Source of the DNA: Eoetvoesia sp035555955
GTDB taxonomy: Bacteria > Pseudomonadota > Gammaproteobacteria > Burkholderiales > Burkholderiaceae_B
DNA length: 64,000 nucleotides
Direction of reading: 5' to 3'
Assembly (NCBI RefSeq): GCF_035555955.1
Contig: NZ_DATMGA010000045.1
Span: 1-64,000, forward strand
Part shown: one piece after another, positions 24,414-32,869 of the stretch
Layout: every line of letters starts with the position of its first letter
Numbering within the stretch: the stretch's first letter is position 1
Program-made: the position numbers and the translations under genes
Notes under the pieces: model-generated
Databases searched by the model: none
Told to the model about the DNA's origin: nothing
The model's input: only the letters and a program-made list of their open reading frames with translations

Positions 24414-26006
24414 TTAACGCGCCGATGCGCCGATCAGGCTGGACTTGCTGCGCAGGCGCTCGGCCAGCTCGCGTACCAGCGCCTTCAAGCCGTTGGCACG
24501 CACGGCGCCGAACACGTAAAAGTCGGGCCGCACCAGCACGGCATCCACCGCATGACGGTCAAGGTACTCGCCATAAACCCCCTCGACATCCTCGACGGCA
24601 TGCGCGGAATCCGCCTGTTCCAGCACGGCAAACGAACATCCCAGTTCATCCAGCCAATCCAGCTCGGCCTGGCCCAGGGCCTCGGCGGGATCCCGGCGGC
24701 ACCAAAGCTGGAAGCCGCCGCCCAGAATGTCGTCGCCGCGCGCCTCGACGCCCCGGCGCCGCAAGCGACCCTGCGGGGAAAAGGTTCCTGCCAGCTCGGC
24801 AATGCCGCCATCGTCCTTGTGATGCAGCACGCCGGCGACGAGCGGGGGAAGGTCGGCGGACTGCTCGCCCACGCTGCGCATGGCGCGGTCTCTTTGCCTG
24901 GCCGCCTCGGCATCCGTAATATTCACGGAGCGCGACAACTTGTCGGAGCCCAGAACCATGCCGGTAACATGCGGTTCGCGCTCAACACGATACTCATCCA
25001 GCAAGGCCTCGGCGCTGCGTCCCGCAAGAACCTCGTTCAGCTTCCAGCCCAGGTTCCGCGCATCGCGCATGGCCGCGCAGGCGCCCTGCCCCATGTACGG
25101 CGGCATGGTGTGCGCCGCATCGCCGGCCAGAAAAATCCGGCCTGCCCGCCACTCGGTGGCGATACGGGAACGATAGTGATACACCACCTGGCGCATCAGC
25201 CTGACATCCTGGGGGCCCAGTCCGTACTTGCGCTCCATGAACTCCCAGGCTACGGCGGGATCGCTCATCTGTTCATCCGTTTCGCCCTCCATGACGCGAA
25301 ACTCCATGCGCAGCCCTCGCTTGCCGATGGGCATGTACATGTGCGGGCGCTCGGGGTCCATGAATATCCGCAATGCCATCAAATGCTCGGGGATGGGGCG
25401 CAGATGCGTCGCGTCGAAATTGAGCCAGCGTTCGTGCAGGTTGTAGTCTTTGACGCCGATTCCCAATGCGCTGCGTACAAAGCTGCGGGCACCGTCCGTC
25501 GCGACCAGGTATCGGGCCTGGATGGTGCGCGGCCTGGCTTCGTCGCCGCTGCCGCTGCGGCCATGCGGCACGATGGACAAATGCACACGTTCATCGTCCT
25601 GCCATAGCTCGTTCGCTTCCCAGCCGCGCAACAGCTCGACATTGGGCATGGCATCGACCTTGTCGGCAATGGCCTTCTCGAAATCCGGCTGGAACATGGA
25701 AACCCGCGACGGCCACCCACCCAGCGTCCCCGGAAACGGCACGACCAACACCGGCTCGCCCTCGGCATCCACGAAGTTGCACGATGTCTGCACCAACGTG
25801 GCCTCGAATGCGGCATCGATGTTTTGGCTGGTTGCCTGAACGATGCGGCACACCTCTCCATCCAATGTGGTCAGCCGCGGCAAGGGGTAAGGCGCAGGCC
25901 AGCGCTCCACCACAACCACATTGACTCCCGCCGCGCCCAGGGTAGACGCCAGGACTTCGCCGGCAGGCCCATAACCCACGATGGCAACGTCGTAAACAGC
26001 ACTCAT
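24414..26006 (-). CDS. FAD-dependent aromatic monooxygenase (MhpA/PheA class)
   Basis: The 530-residue product is a class A flavoprotein hydroxylase. It has the FAD motif GYGPAG (11-16), a DG-type motif at VATDGARSFVRSALG, and the FAD/ribityl motif FLAGDAAHTMPPYMGQGACAAMRDA. The C-terminal thioredoxin-like region typical of MhpA/phenol hydroxylase follows. It would hydroxylate a phenolic ring before extradiol cleavage. It is the first gene of the minus-strand cluster and is divergent from the LysR regulator. Confidence 0.88.
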   Translation of the reverse strand: MSAVYDVAIVGYGPAGEVLASTLGAAGVNVVVVERWPAPYPLPRLTTLDGEVCRIVQATSQNIDAAFEATLVQTSCNFVDAEGEPVLVVPFPGTLGGWPSRVSMFQPDFEKAIADKVDAMPNVELLRGWEANELWQDDERVHLSIVPHGRSGSGDEARPRTIQARYLVATDGARSFVRSALGIGVKDYNLHERWLNFDATHLRPIPEHLMALRIFMDPERPHMYMPIGKRGLRMEFRVMEGETDEQMSDPAVAWEFMERKYGLGPQDVRLMRQVVYHYRSRIATEWRAGRIFLAGDAAHTMPPYMGQGACAAMRDARNLGWKLNEVLAGRSAEALLDEYRVEREPHVTGMVLGSDKLSRSVNITDAEAARQRDRAMRSVGEQSADLPPLVAGVLHHKDDGGIAELAGTFSPQGRLRRRGVEARGDDILGGGFQLWCRRDPAEALGQAELDWLDELGCSFAVLEQADSAHAVEDVEGVYGEYLDRHAVDAVLVRPDFYVFGAVRANGLKALVRELAERLRSKSSLIGASAR

Positions 26007-26086
26007 GAAATAACTCCTCCTGAAACATGCGTGCTACTGTATGCCCCCGTACGTTATTGATAAATACTGAAAATCGTATAATCGTA

Positions 26087-26101
26087 ATCACTGATAGTGA
26101 T
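26087..26101. promoter_or_regulatory. Palindromic operator-like site between the catabolic operon and lysR
   Basis: The 15-bp site has arms ATCACT and AGTGAT around GAT. It sits 15 bp upstream of the LysR-type gene and 81 bp upstream of the divergent monooxygenase gene. LysR regulators usually bind an interrupted dyad in such divergent promoters, so this is a good candidate recognition site. Confidence 0.6.
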
Positions 26102-26115
26102 GATATGAACCCAGC

Positions 26116-27093
26116 ATGAACACCTCCAAGGGCTCCAAGCCGCCTCCTCCCCCAGCCCGAACCAGGCTGGATCTGAACCTGCTGAATGTGTTCGACATGG
26201 TCATGACCGAGCGCCACGTCACCCGCGCCGCCGAGCGGCTGGACATGACCCAGTCCGCCGTCAGCAATGCGCTGAACCGGCTGCGCCGGCAATTTCAGGA
26301 TCAGTTGTTCGTGAAGGCGGCGAAAGGCGTGCAGCCTACGCCCAAGGCCATATCGCTATGGCCCCGCATTCATCAGTCTTTGGAAGAACTGCAGGACGCC
26401 GTGCAGCCTCGGCACTTCGATGCCGCCAGCACGAGAATGCGGTTTCGCATCGCCATGACCGACATCACGGCAGCGCTCCTGACTCCGCATCTGCACCAGT
26501 GCGTTCACAGCCAGGCGCCGCTGGCCACCATGTTCTTCGTTCCCGATGACCCTACGGTTACAGGCGCCCGGCTCATGCGTGGAGAAATTGATTTCGTCAT
26601 CAGCATCCATCCGCCGCGAGCTTCCATCGTGCAGTCCATGCCGCTGTGGTCGGATGCCCTTGTGGCCGCCGCGCGGTGCGATCACCCTTTGCTGAAGAGC
26701 AAGCTGTCGCTGGCCGCTTTTTGCGAAGCGCCTCAAATCGCCATCAATGCACCGGGAGACGACGAAATGCCCGGCATCATCGACACCGCCCTGGACAATC
26801 GCGGGCTAAAACGCAATGTCAGCCTGTCCATCAACCAGTTTTCCATCGTGACGACCATATTGCGCGATACCGATCTGATCACGGTATTGCCCGCCCGCTT
26901 TACCACCCCTCCTTATTCGCACGGATTGCTGGCAACCCAGCCCTTGCCTTTCTCGGTTCCCGACGTGGTCGTCTATCTGAGCTGGCACCAGCGCAGCGGC
27001 AACTTGCCGACGCACCAATGGTTCAGGCAGGCCATTCTGGAAGCCGCCACGCGATTCAATATGCAGACCGACAAGTATTTCCGGGGCAAGTGA
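26116..27093 (+). CDS. LysR-type transcriptional regulator
   Basis: The 325-residue product has an N-terminal winged helix-turn-helix (about 20-80: LNLLNVFDMVMTERHVTRAAERLDMTQSAV begins near residue 20) and a C-terminal inducer-binding domain. A Pro-rich N-terminal extension is present. Its divergent position suggests it controls the FAD monooxygenase operon and may sense a pathway intermediate. The subfamily resembles the NodD/NahR/LinR branch (LDLNLL start). Confidence 0.92.
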   Translation: MNTSKGSKPPPPPARTRLDLNLLNVFDMVMTERHVTRAAERLDMTQSAVSNALNRLRRQFQDQLFVKAAKGVQPTPKAISLWPRIHQSLEELQDAVQPRHFDAASTRMRFRIAMTDITAALLTPHLHQCVHSQAPLATMFFVPDDPTVTGARLMRGEIDFVISIHPPRASIVQSMPLWSDALVAAARCDHPLLKSKLSLAAFCEAPQIAINAPGDDEMPGIIDTALDNRGLKRNVSLSINQFSIVTTILRDTDLITVLPARFTTPPYSHGLLATQPLPFSVPDVVVYLSWHQRSGNLPTHQWFRQAILEAATRFNMQTDKYFRGK

Positions 27094-27128
27094 CAGCCGC
27101 CGCACCGAATACAGGCGCTGACAAGCGG

Positions 27129-28067
27129 TTATAGATGCACCAGCGCCTTGCCCTGGCGGGCCAGGTAGGCGGGGGCCACGGATTCCAGCGGCAAGGGGAC
27201 GCTGCCCAGCTCGGGCGCCATGGGCACGTCGCAAACGTTGTCTATCGCAAGCGAATCCAGATTGTCGCGCGACAATAGCGGTTCGCCCGGCAGGCATTCG
27301 AACACGAAAGCCTGCAAACGCCCCAGGAACGTGGGGATGGGCAGCACGCGCCGCGGATGGCCCGACCAACGGGCGGCCAGCTCCACCAGCTCGCCCAGCG
27401 AGTAATCGGCAAAGCCCGCCAGCGAATACGTTCGCCCATACGTGCGCGAATTGCCAAGAGCCCCCACGATGGCGCTGGCCACATCGCCCACGTACACGGG
27501 CTGCAAGCGCGCCTGCGAGCGCGCCAGCGGAATGAGCGGCATCCAGCGCGCCAGGCGTGCAAACATATTCATGAAATTGTCTTCGGGGCCAAACACCACC
27601 GACGGCCGGAACACGGTGCAGGCTCCATCGGGATAGGCGGCGAACTCGGCCAGGACGGCCGCCTCGCCATCCGCCTTGGAGCGCAGATAGCCGCTGGGGC
27701 CCTCTGCGCTGGCCCCCAGTGCACTGACATGCAGCAGGCGCTTCACGCCCAGCCTGCGGCAGGCCGCCGCAATGCGCCGGGGCAGATCGACGTGGACGAG
27801 TTTGAAATCGGACCCGTAGGGCCGCCCGGGGCGGCTGTGCAGGATTCCCGCAAGATTGATGACCGCGTCGACTTCGCCAAGCAGCGCCTCGAGCGCCTGG
27901 TCGTTATGAATATCGGCGCCAATGAGATTCAGCCCCGGATAGACCAGCAAGTCGCGGCCGTGCTGATAGCGGCGCGTGGGCACAATGACCGCATGATCCG
28001 CCTTGCTGAGACGAGCCACCACATGCCGCCCGATAAAACCCGTACCGCCAATAACCAGGACTCGCAT
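27129..28067 (-). CDS. NAD(P)-binding epimerase-like protein (NDUFA9-like)
   Basis: The 312-residue product is an atypical extended SDR with the Rossmann motif GGTGFIG (7-13), a VINLAGIL segment and LLHVSALGA. It has the substrate-region FRPSVVFGPEDNFMNMFARL typical of the complex I NDUFA9-like group. The canonical YxxxK is replaced by the GYLRSK segment, where Tyr and Lys keep the Y-x3-K spacing. The ATG at 28067 has GGAGGA upstream. It is convergent with the LysR gene and its role here is unknown. Confidence 0.82.
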   Translation of the reverse strand: MRVLVIGGTGFIGRHVVARLSKADHAVIVPTRRYQHGRDLLVYPGLNLIGADIHNDQALEALLGEVDAVINLAGILHSRPGRPYGSDFKLVHVDLPRRIAAACRRLGVKRLLHVSALGASAEGPSGYLRSKADGEAAVLAEFAAYPDGACTVFRPSVVFGPEDNFMNMFARLARWMPLIPLARSQARLQPVYVGDVASAIVGALGNSRTYGRTYSLAGFADYSLGELVELAARWSGHPRRVLPIPTFLGRLQAFVFECLPGEPLLSRDNLDSLAIDNVCDVPMAPELGSVPLPLESVAPAYLARQGKALVHL

Positions 28068-28239
28068 GCAGTCCTCCAACGCTCTTCAGACGTCTCAATT
28101 TTCGGACGAGTCGAAGTTTGATGCAAGCTGCGCTGCGGTAAACGGGCCGGCCGAACGGCGACCAGCCGTTCGCCGGATGAGCGCGTGGGCCGGGCGCCGC
28201 TAGTGCACCTTGCGTTGGACGCAGGCGCACCCTTTTGAC

Positions 28240-29556
28240 TCAGGCGTGCTCTTCTTGCCTGCTGCCGTGCACCTTGAAGGTCGTGGATCGCTCTATTTTC
28301 TGTCCGATGGCCTGCTCAAAGGCCAGCCGCACGGACTCCGGCTGGCCAGCCTGGCCGAAAAACTCCCCCAGATATGAACCAAGCAGAGGATGCGTCGCCA
28401 ACTGCTCGCGGGGCAGGCCGTGCTTGAGTTCTTCCCAGCAGGCCGATGGCAGCTTGACGTCGCGGTTCTGCTCGGGGTCGAGGATCAGCCCTTTGGGAAC
28501 GAAGTCGGGAGTCGTGCGCATTTCCTCGAGCTCGCGGAAGAAGCGCTGGCGCATCATGACGATGCCTTTGTCGCTTTGCCCCAGGCGCTCTTGCGTGCGG
28601 TCGGTGATGACGCCCTGCCCCGCCCAGGCGACGAAATCCTGGTTGGCCACGTGGCTGGTGATCCATCGGCCGGTTTCGGGATCCTTGACCGGGCCATGCC
28701 AGGAGGGAATGCTTTTCTGCACATAAGGCTCCTGCTCCTTGGGAACCTTGCTGAACACCCAAAGCACACTCAAGGTGTTTTCGTCATCGATGGGCACTCG
28801 CCATTCGAAATGGTGGCCCAGGTAGAACCCGTTGGGCCATAGCGTGACGCGCCCGACCGTCCACATGACGTTGCTTTCGTCCTCGGTGCCGCGCAGGCGC
28901 CGATAGATGAAGCCGTAATCGAATTCCTGGAAATCCAGCCTGGTGTGGGTCGGCACGTAAGGCCCCAGGGAGCCCGACATCCGCGTCATCCAGTTATTGT
29001 GCGTCCATTCGAAATGCACCGGGTCGATGGAGTTTTCCTGACATTGGAACCAGTTGCAGGGCAGCTCGGCGAAAATCGCCTGGGCGAACCCGTTCTCGAA
29101 ATTGAACAGGTCCCAGTCGGGCAGTTCCGGCGCCGGCGCCGGGCCCATGTAGGCCCACAGCATGCCGGCCTTGGCCTTTACGGGATAGGCCTTGATGCGG
29201 GTTTGCTTGCGCATGCGGGCCTGAGGATCCATCATTTCTTCGAACGGCTGGTGCGTGCACTGGCCGGCGACATCGTACTGCCAGCCATGGTAGCTGCAGC
29301 GTATGCCTTCTTTTTCCACATAGCCGTACGACATGTCGGCCCGGCGGTGCGGGCAATGGCGGTCGACCAGCCCGTAGTTGCCGCCAAGGTCGCGGTACAG
29401 CACCAGGTCTTCGCCCATGATGCGCACCGGCTTGGTGTCGCGGTCTTCGAACTCGCTGACCCCGGCAATGGGATGCCAATACCGGCGCAGGTAATCCCCC
29501 ATGGGCGTGCCCGGCCCCACCTGCGTCAACAGCCTGTTTTTCTCTTCGCTCAACAT
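28240..29556 (-). CDS. Rieske non-heme iron oxygenase, large subunit
   Basis: The 438-residue product has the Rieske [2Fe-2S] ligands Cys68/His70 (CPH) and Cys87/His90 (CSYH), and the mononuclear iron motif N-x2-D-x2-H-x4-H with Asp178, His181 and His186. The layout resembles the phthalate 4,5-dioxygenase/vanillate demethylase type (alpha-subunit only). No reductase or ferredoxin partner is encoded nearby. It could feed the nearby ring-cleavage cluster, but it is separated from it by lysR and the epimerase-like gene. Confidence 0.88.
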   Translation of the reverse strand: MLSEEKNRLLTQVGPGTPMGDYLRRYWHPIAGVSEFEDRDTKPVRIMGEDLVLYRDLGGNYGLVDRHCPHRRADMSYGYVEKEGIRCSYHGWQYDVAGQCTHQPFEEMMDPQARMRKQTRIKAYPVKAKAGMLWAYMGPAPAPELPDWDLFNFENGFAQAIFAELPCNWFQCQENSIDPVHFEWTHNNWMTRMSGSLGPYVPTHTRLDFQEFDYGFIYRRLRGTEDESNVMWTVGRVTLWPNGFYLGHHFEWRVPIDDENTLSVLWVFSKVPKEQEPYVQKSIPSWHGPVKDPETGRWITSHVANQDFVAWAGQGVITDRTQERLGQSDKGIVMMRQRFFRELEEMRTTPDFVPKGLILDPEQNRDVKLPSACWEELKHGLPREQLATHPLLGSYLGEFFGQAGQPESVRLAFEQAIGQKIERSTTFKVHGSRQEEHA

Positions 29557-29981
29557 GATTTATCTCCTGCATGCAATTCGGCCACGGAACTCCAGCCGCG
29601 GACGAGCTTTCTTCCATGATATGCCGCCATGATAAATCTATGAATTGATAAGTCAAATAAGTAGTTTCCCGATACGTCTTTTTAATGGTTAATTTTATAA
29701 AAAATTATTTTAAAAATAAATACTTATTCAAACAAACAGAAAGCAATCATAGATTATTTATTATTTTGAGTTATCAAAAATATGGATAAAAATGCTGTGA
29801 GACCCCACGCCCCAAGCGAATGCGGCGTGCCTCTGCCCATGCATCAGACACGCCCAGCCCCCTACAAACTGGCTCGCCTAATTTAGGCCCGGGTATTATT
29901 GACTATTAATTTTTATCCGGGTAATATTCAGCTAAGTACTCCACACATCCCATAAACATCCACCGATGAGCGCGTCTGTCC
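29557..29981. promoter_or_regulatory. AT-rich intergenic region between the Rieske oxygenase gene and the DUF2239 gene
   Basis: No gene is seen. Roughly 29640-29790 is markedly AT-rich against the high-GC background. Two direct repeats, CCGGGTATTATT (29889-29900) and CCGGGTAATATT (29917-29928), are spaced 28 bp apart and flank an AT-rich spacer that could be a promoter for the plus-strand DUF2239 gene. The region also marks the left edge of the accessory island. Confidence 0.5.
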
Positions 29982-30617
29982 ATGAATGAACCACTCCCCA
30001 AGTCCTACACAAGTTTCGATGGTCATCGACTCATCGCCACAGGATCCCTGCAAGCAAATGCCTTGGCAGTCAAGCGAGCGCGTGAGAGCGGCACGGCCGG
30101 CCCCGTTCTGATCTTCGAAGATGCGACTGGCCGTTCAGTCGATATTGATACCCGGGGCTCGGATGAGGCGATTGTTGCCCGACTGACTGCCGCAGCACTC
30201 GCCGAGGCGGAGCTCTCCGGCCAGCGCGACGCATCAGAGCCCACCGGCCCCAGAGGCCGTGGGCGCCCGAAGCTAGGCGTGGTTCCACGCGAAGTGACGC
30301 TGCTTCCCCGCCACTGGGAGTGGCTTGCCAGACAACCCGGCGGAGCCTCTGTAGCCTTGAGAAAGCTGGTCGAGGAAGCACGGCGAGCCAACAGCGAGAA
30401 AGACCGAATTCGCCTGGCGCAAGAGCGGGCCTTTCACTTCATGCAGGCCATCGCGGGCGATCTGCCCGGCTTCGAAGAGGCGACGCGAGCGCTTTTCGCC
30501 AATGAACTGCCCAGGGTTCGGAACCTCATCGCCGCATGGCCCCGCGATGTGCGCGATCACGCCATGCGGCTTGCTTCACCGCCGGAGCTTGCCGCCGGCA
30601 GATTTGACGAGCAGTAA
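29982..30617 (+). CDS. DUF2239 family protein
   Basis: The 211-residue product begins with a small beta-rich segment (SYTSFDGHRLIATGSL) containing an RVVDIDTRGS-like strand, then a GRGRPKLGVVPREVTLLPRHWEWLA segment. This layout matches what I recall of the DUF2239 family. The PKLGVVPREVTLLPRHWEWL part looks like a DNA-binding helix-turn element, so regulation is possible but unproven. The ribosome-binding site is poor. It is convergent with the island operon and may be part of the island. Confidence 0.65.
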   Translation: MNEPLPKSYTSFDGHRLIATGSLQANALAVKRARESGTAGPVLIFEDATGRSVDIDTRGSDEAIVARLTAAALAEAELSGQRDASEPTGPRGRGRPKLGVVPREVTLLPRHWEWLARQPGGASVALRKLVEEARRANSEKDRIRLAQERAFHFMQAIAGDLPGFEEATRALFANELPRVRNLIAAWPRDVRDHAMRLASPPELAAGRFDEQ

Positions 30618-30927
30618 GGGACTCGTCGTTTGGCGTCGTTTGGGTATGAAGCGCTGACGGGATGAGCGGCATCTGCGACAGGCGGGCCACCACGCCATGC
30701 CTTGTCAGAGAAACAGCGCGAGATCGACATCTACACGAGGTATAGTATCAGTCTGGAACTGGGGCACGGGCGGCCACAGATTATCGACGTGTATTGCGGA
30801 AGGTAGGGCGCGGCACTGAACGCTGCGTTTAGTACAGCCGGGCGGAATCACCTTCGATGCTGGCGTTGACCACCCGCCGGCAATAGGCGCTCCACTGATG
30901 GCAGACCGATGTGGCCATCACGCCGGT
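30618..30927. other. Gene-poor stretch downstream of the island operon
   Basis: No convincing gene is seen between the convergent DUF2239 and ATPase genes. A 29-codon minus-strand frame (30829-30918) starts 9 bp after the ATPase stop but has a weak ribosome-binding site. A plus-strand open stretch reading EIDIYTRYSISLELGHGRP (about 30719-30778) has no start. Both may be decayed remnants. Confidence 0.35.
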
Positions 30928-32859
30928 TTACATATCCAGCGGTCGGACTTCCATCCCAATGCGTTTCTTGAACAGGAAACCGTCCTCCGCCCGGCTATGC
31001 AGCCGCACTCTTACAAAGCCCTCGAAGGCCGGGGGCGCTTCTGTGGACGTGGTGACCACATACTGGCAGGCTGTACTGGCATTATCCTTGGCGATCTTCA
31101 GCAGCGACCAGAGTAGCACTTCACTCATTTCGGCTTCCCGTGGCGAATCGTGTAACAGAAATCCGGGATGGCTGCTTTCAGAATGGCTGCTGTCCAGTAG
31201 GCAAACCAGGTCTCCGGCGAGAGTTTCCAGAACGCCATAGGTGGTCGAATGCATCGGCCCCATATGGAACGGCGGCGTTTTGTCACAGTCGAAATTTCCC
31301 CAGGTAAATCCGGGGATGCTCCTTGCAATCGAATCTGCCGCGTCTCTCAAGGCTTGCTTGCGTTCGGCGTATTGAGATTGCTGACGATGAATGGCCAGCG
31401 TAGTCTGCGCGATCTCATTGCCCAGTGTCACCTCGTCGTTTTTCAGGGCAGCCAATTCCTGCCAATCAGACGGATTGGCAATGATGCCTTCATAGTCGTC
31501 GTATTCTGCAATCGCTGTTTCCAGATGCTTCTTTCTGCCGAGAATGGTTATTTCCTGGCTTTTATTCTCATCCAATGAGCTTGTCAGAGACACGATCCTG
31601 GCATTAAAAGGAGACAGCCTCTGTTCTAACTCGCCCAAAAATTGTTCCTGTTGTCTCAGTTCTGATTGGTATTCTTCGTTCTTCCACTGACGTTCCCTGG
31701 TGTCGCGGATAGAGCTGAGCTGTACGACGTCTATCCGATCGCGGACATAATCGCAGTCGCGCATCAGCCGGTTGCCTGGCACACAGAGCAGGAGCAGTTT
31801 TTCCTGTAGCGCTTCTGGCTCTTTCTTCAGGCGTTCAACTTCCGTATTGTTGCCGTTGATGGCCGCTTGTAGCTGGGCGATGCGGTTTTGCAGCGCTTTT
31901 TGCTGCAGCCTGAGTGGCGCCTGTTGCTCAAGAACGGCCAGCCTCTCCTGTTCCAGATAGTCACATCGTTGGCGATTTTGCTGGAGTTCCTCGGTACATT
32001 GTTCGATCCGTTGCTGGGCCAGCCCATGCAGTGAAGTTTCATCGAACAAGGAAGCCGCGCGAAACGGCGAAGATTCCTCTACACCCAATACCGTTGCCAA
32101 CTGGTGTTTTACATGGGCTAGCAGGTCCGCTGGTCGGCGCTCCAAACTGGCTATCTTTGTGCGTAATTGGCCGAGACTGGTTTCCTTGCTTTTCAACTCG
32201 TTATGGAGAGAGGCGTCCGTCAATAGGCCGAGCACAATTTTCACCAGCAACGCCGGGGATTGTGCGGGCAGGGAGAAGCCGGTGCCCTCGATACGCCAGT
32301 GGTAGTAGCTCTGGTAGCGGCTGCCCTGGTCGCGGGAGCACCAAGCCAGCAGGTGTTGCCATTGGATGGCCTGATTCGAGCCGGGCAGATTCCGAACGGG
32401 CAGGATATTGGCTAGCTTTTCATCCAGTGCACGGACATAGGCATCGTGCTCGTTGTTGACTTCATTGGTAGCAAGTTGCTGCCAGGTCGCGCCTCTGGCC
32501 GCGCGGTACCGCTTCTGGTGTTGCCAGGGTTTCAATACCGTCCAGGCTTCGCCGTCCACATGCACAAGTGCGGCCACCGCGCCATTCGGCACGGCGTGGC
32601 ACAGTTCGTCGCGCAATGGAGTTCCTGCCGCCCACTGAGGATCTTCGAGTACGAAGCGCAGCAACTGGCAACAGGCCGTCTTGCCGACGCCGTGGCCGGG
32701 GCTGCCTTCCATGGGTTCCGACAGGATCAAGTTTAGGCCGCGTTGCAAGGAGATTTCCCGCAACGGTGTTGCCGATTCCAGCGATTCGAGGAGCCACAGG
32801 GTTTCCACCCACACCCTGGGTTGAGTACGTCCGGCTTCTTTGGCTGCTATCGTCACCAT
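30928..32859 (-). CDS. SMC/ABC-like ATPase with central coiled coil (island operon, last gene)
   Basis: The 643-residue product has an N-terminal P-loop in PGHGVGKT (about 54-61), where the first glycine of the usual GxxxxGKT is proline. A long coiled-coil-rich middle spans about 190-490, and a C-terminal FLLHDSPREAEM resembles an ABC-type Walker B/D-loop. The overall plan recalls the DUF2326/ABC-three-component ATPases. A canonical ABC signature is not obvious. The ATG at 32859 has AGGTGG upstream; a GTG at 32868 is the alternative, and either lies within a few bases of the Res stop. The partner subunits of known three-component systems are not recognised here. Confidence 0.7.
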   Translation of the reverse strand: MVTIAAKEAGRTQPRVWVETLWLLESLESATPLREISLQRGLNLILSEPMEGSPGHGVGKTACCQLLRFVLEDPQWAAGTPLRDELCHAVPNGAVAALVHVDGEAWTVLKPWQHQKRYRAARGATWQQLATNEVNNEHDAYVRALDEKLANILPVRNLPGSNQAIQWQHLLAWCSRDQGSRYQSYYHWRIEGTGFSLPAQSPALLVKIVLGLLTDASLHNELKSKETSLGQLRTKIASLERRPADLLAHVKHQLATVLGVEESSPFRAASLFDETSLHGLAQQRIEQCTEELQQNRQRCDYLEQERLAVLEQQAPLRLQQKALQNRIAQLQAAINGNNTEVERLKKEPEALQEKLLLLCVPGNRLMRDCDYVRDRIDVVQLSSIRDTRERQWKNEEYQSELRQQEQFLGELEQRLSPFNARIVSLTSSLDENKSQEITILGRKKHLETAIAEYDDYEGIIANPSDWQELAALKNDEVTLGNEIAQTTLAIHRQQSQYAERKQALRDAADSIARSIPGFTWGNFDCDKTPPFHMGPMHSTTYGVLETLAGDLVCLLDSSHSESSHPGFLLHDSPREAEMSEVLLWSLLKIAKDNASTACQYVVTTSTEAPPAFEGFVRVRLHSRAEDGFLFKKRIGMEVRPLDM

Positions 32860-32869
32860 GACTTCCACC

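Noticed and set aside
29640..29790. Possible mobile-element end or attachment site in the AT-rich stretch
   Set aside because: No terminal inverted repeats, target duplications, integrase or tRNA fragment could be seen near it, so only a composition shift is supported.
30829..30918. A 29-codon minus-strand gene after the SMC-like ATPase
   Set aside because: The ribosome-binding site is weak and no family is recognised; it may be a chance frame or a remnant.
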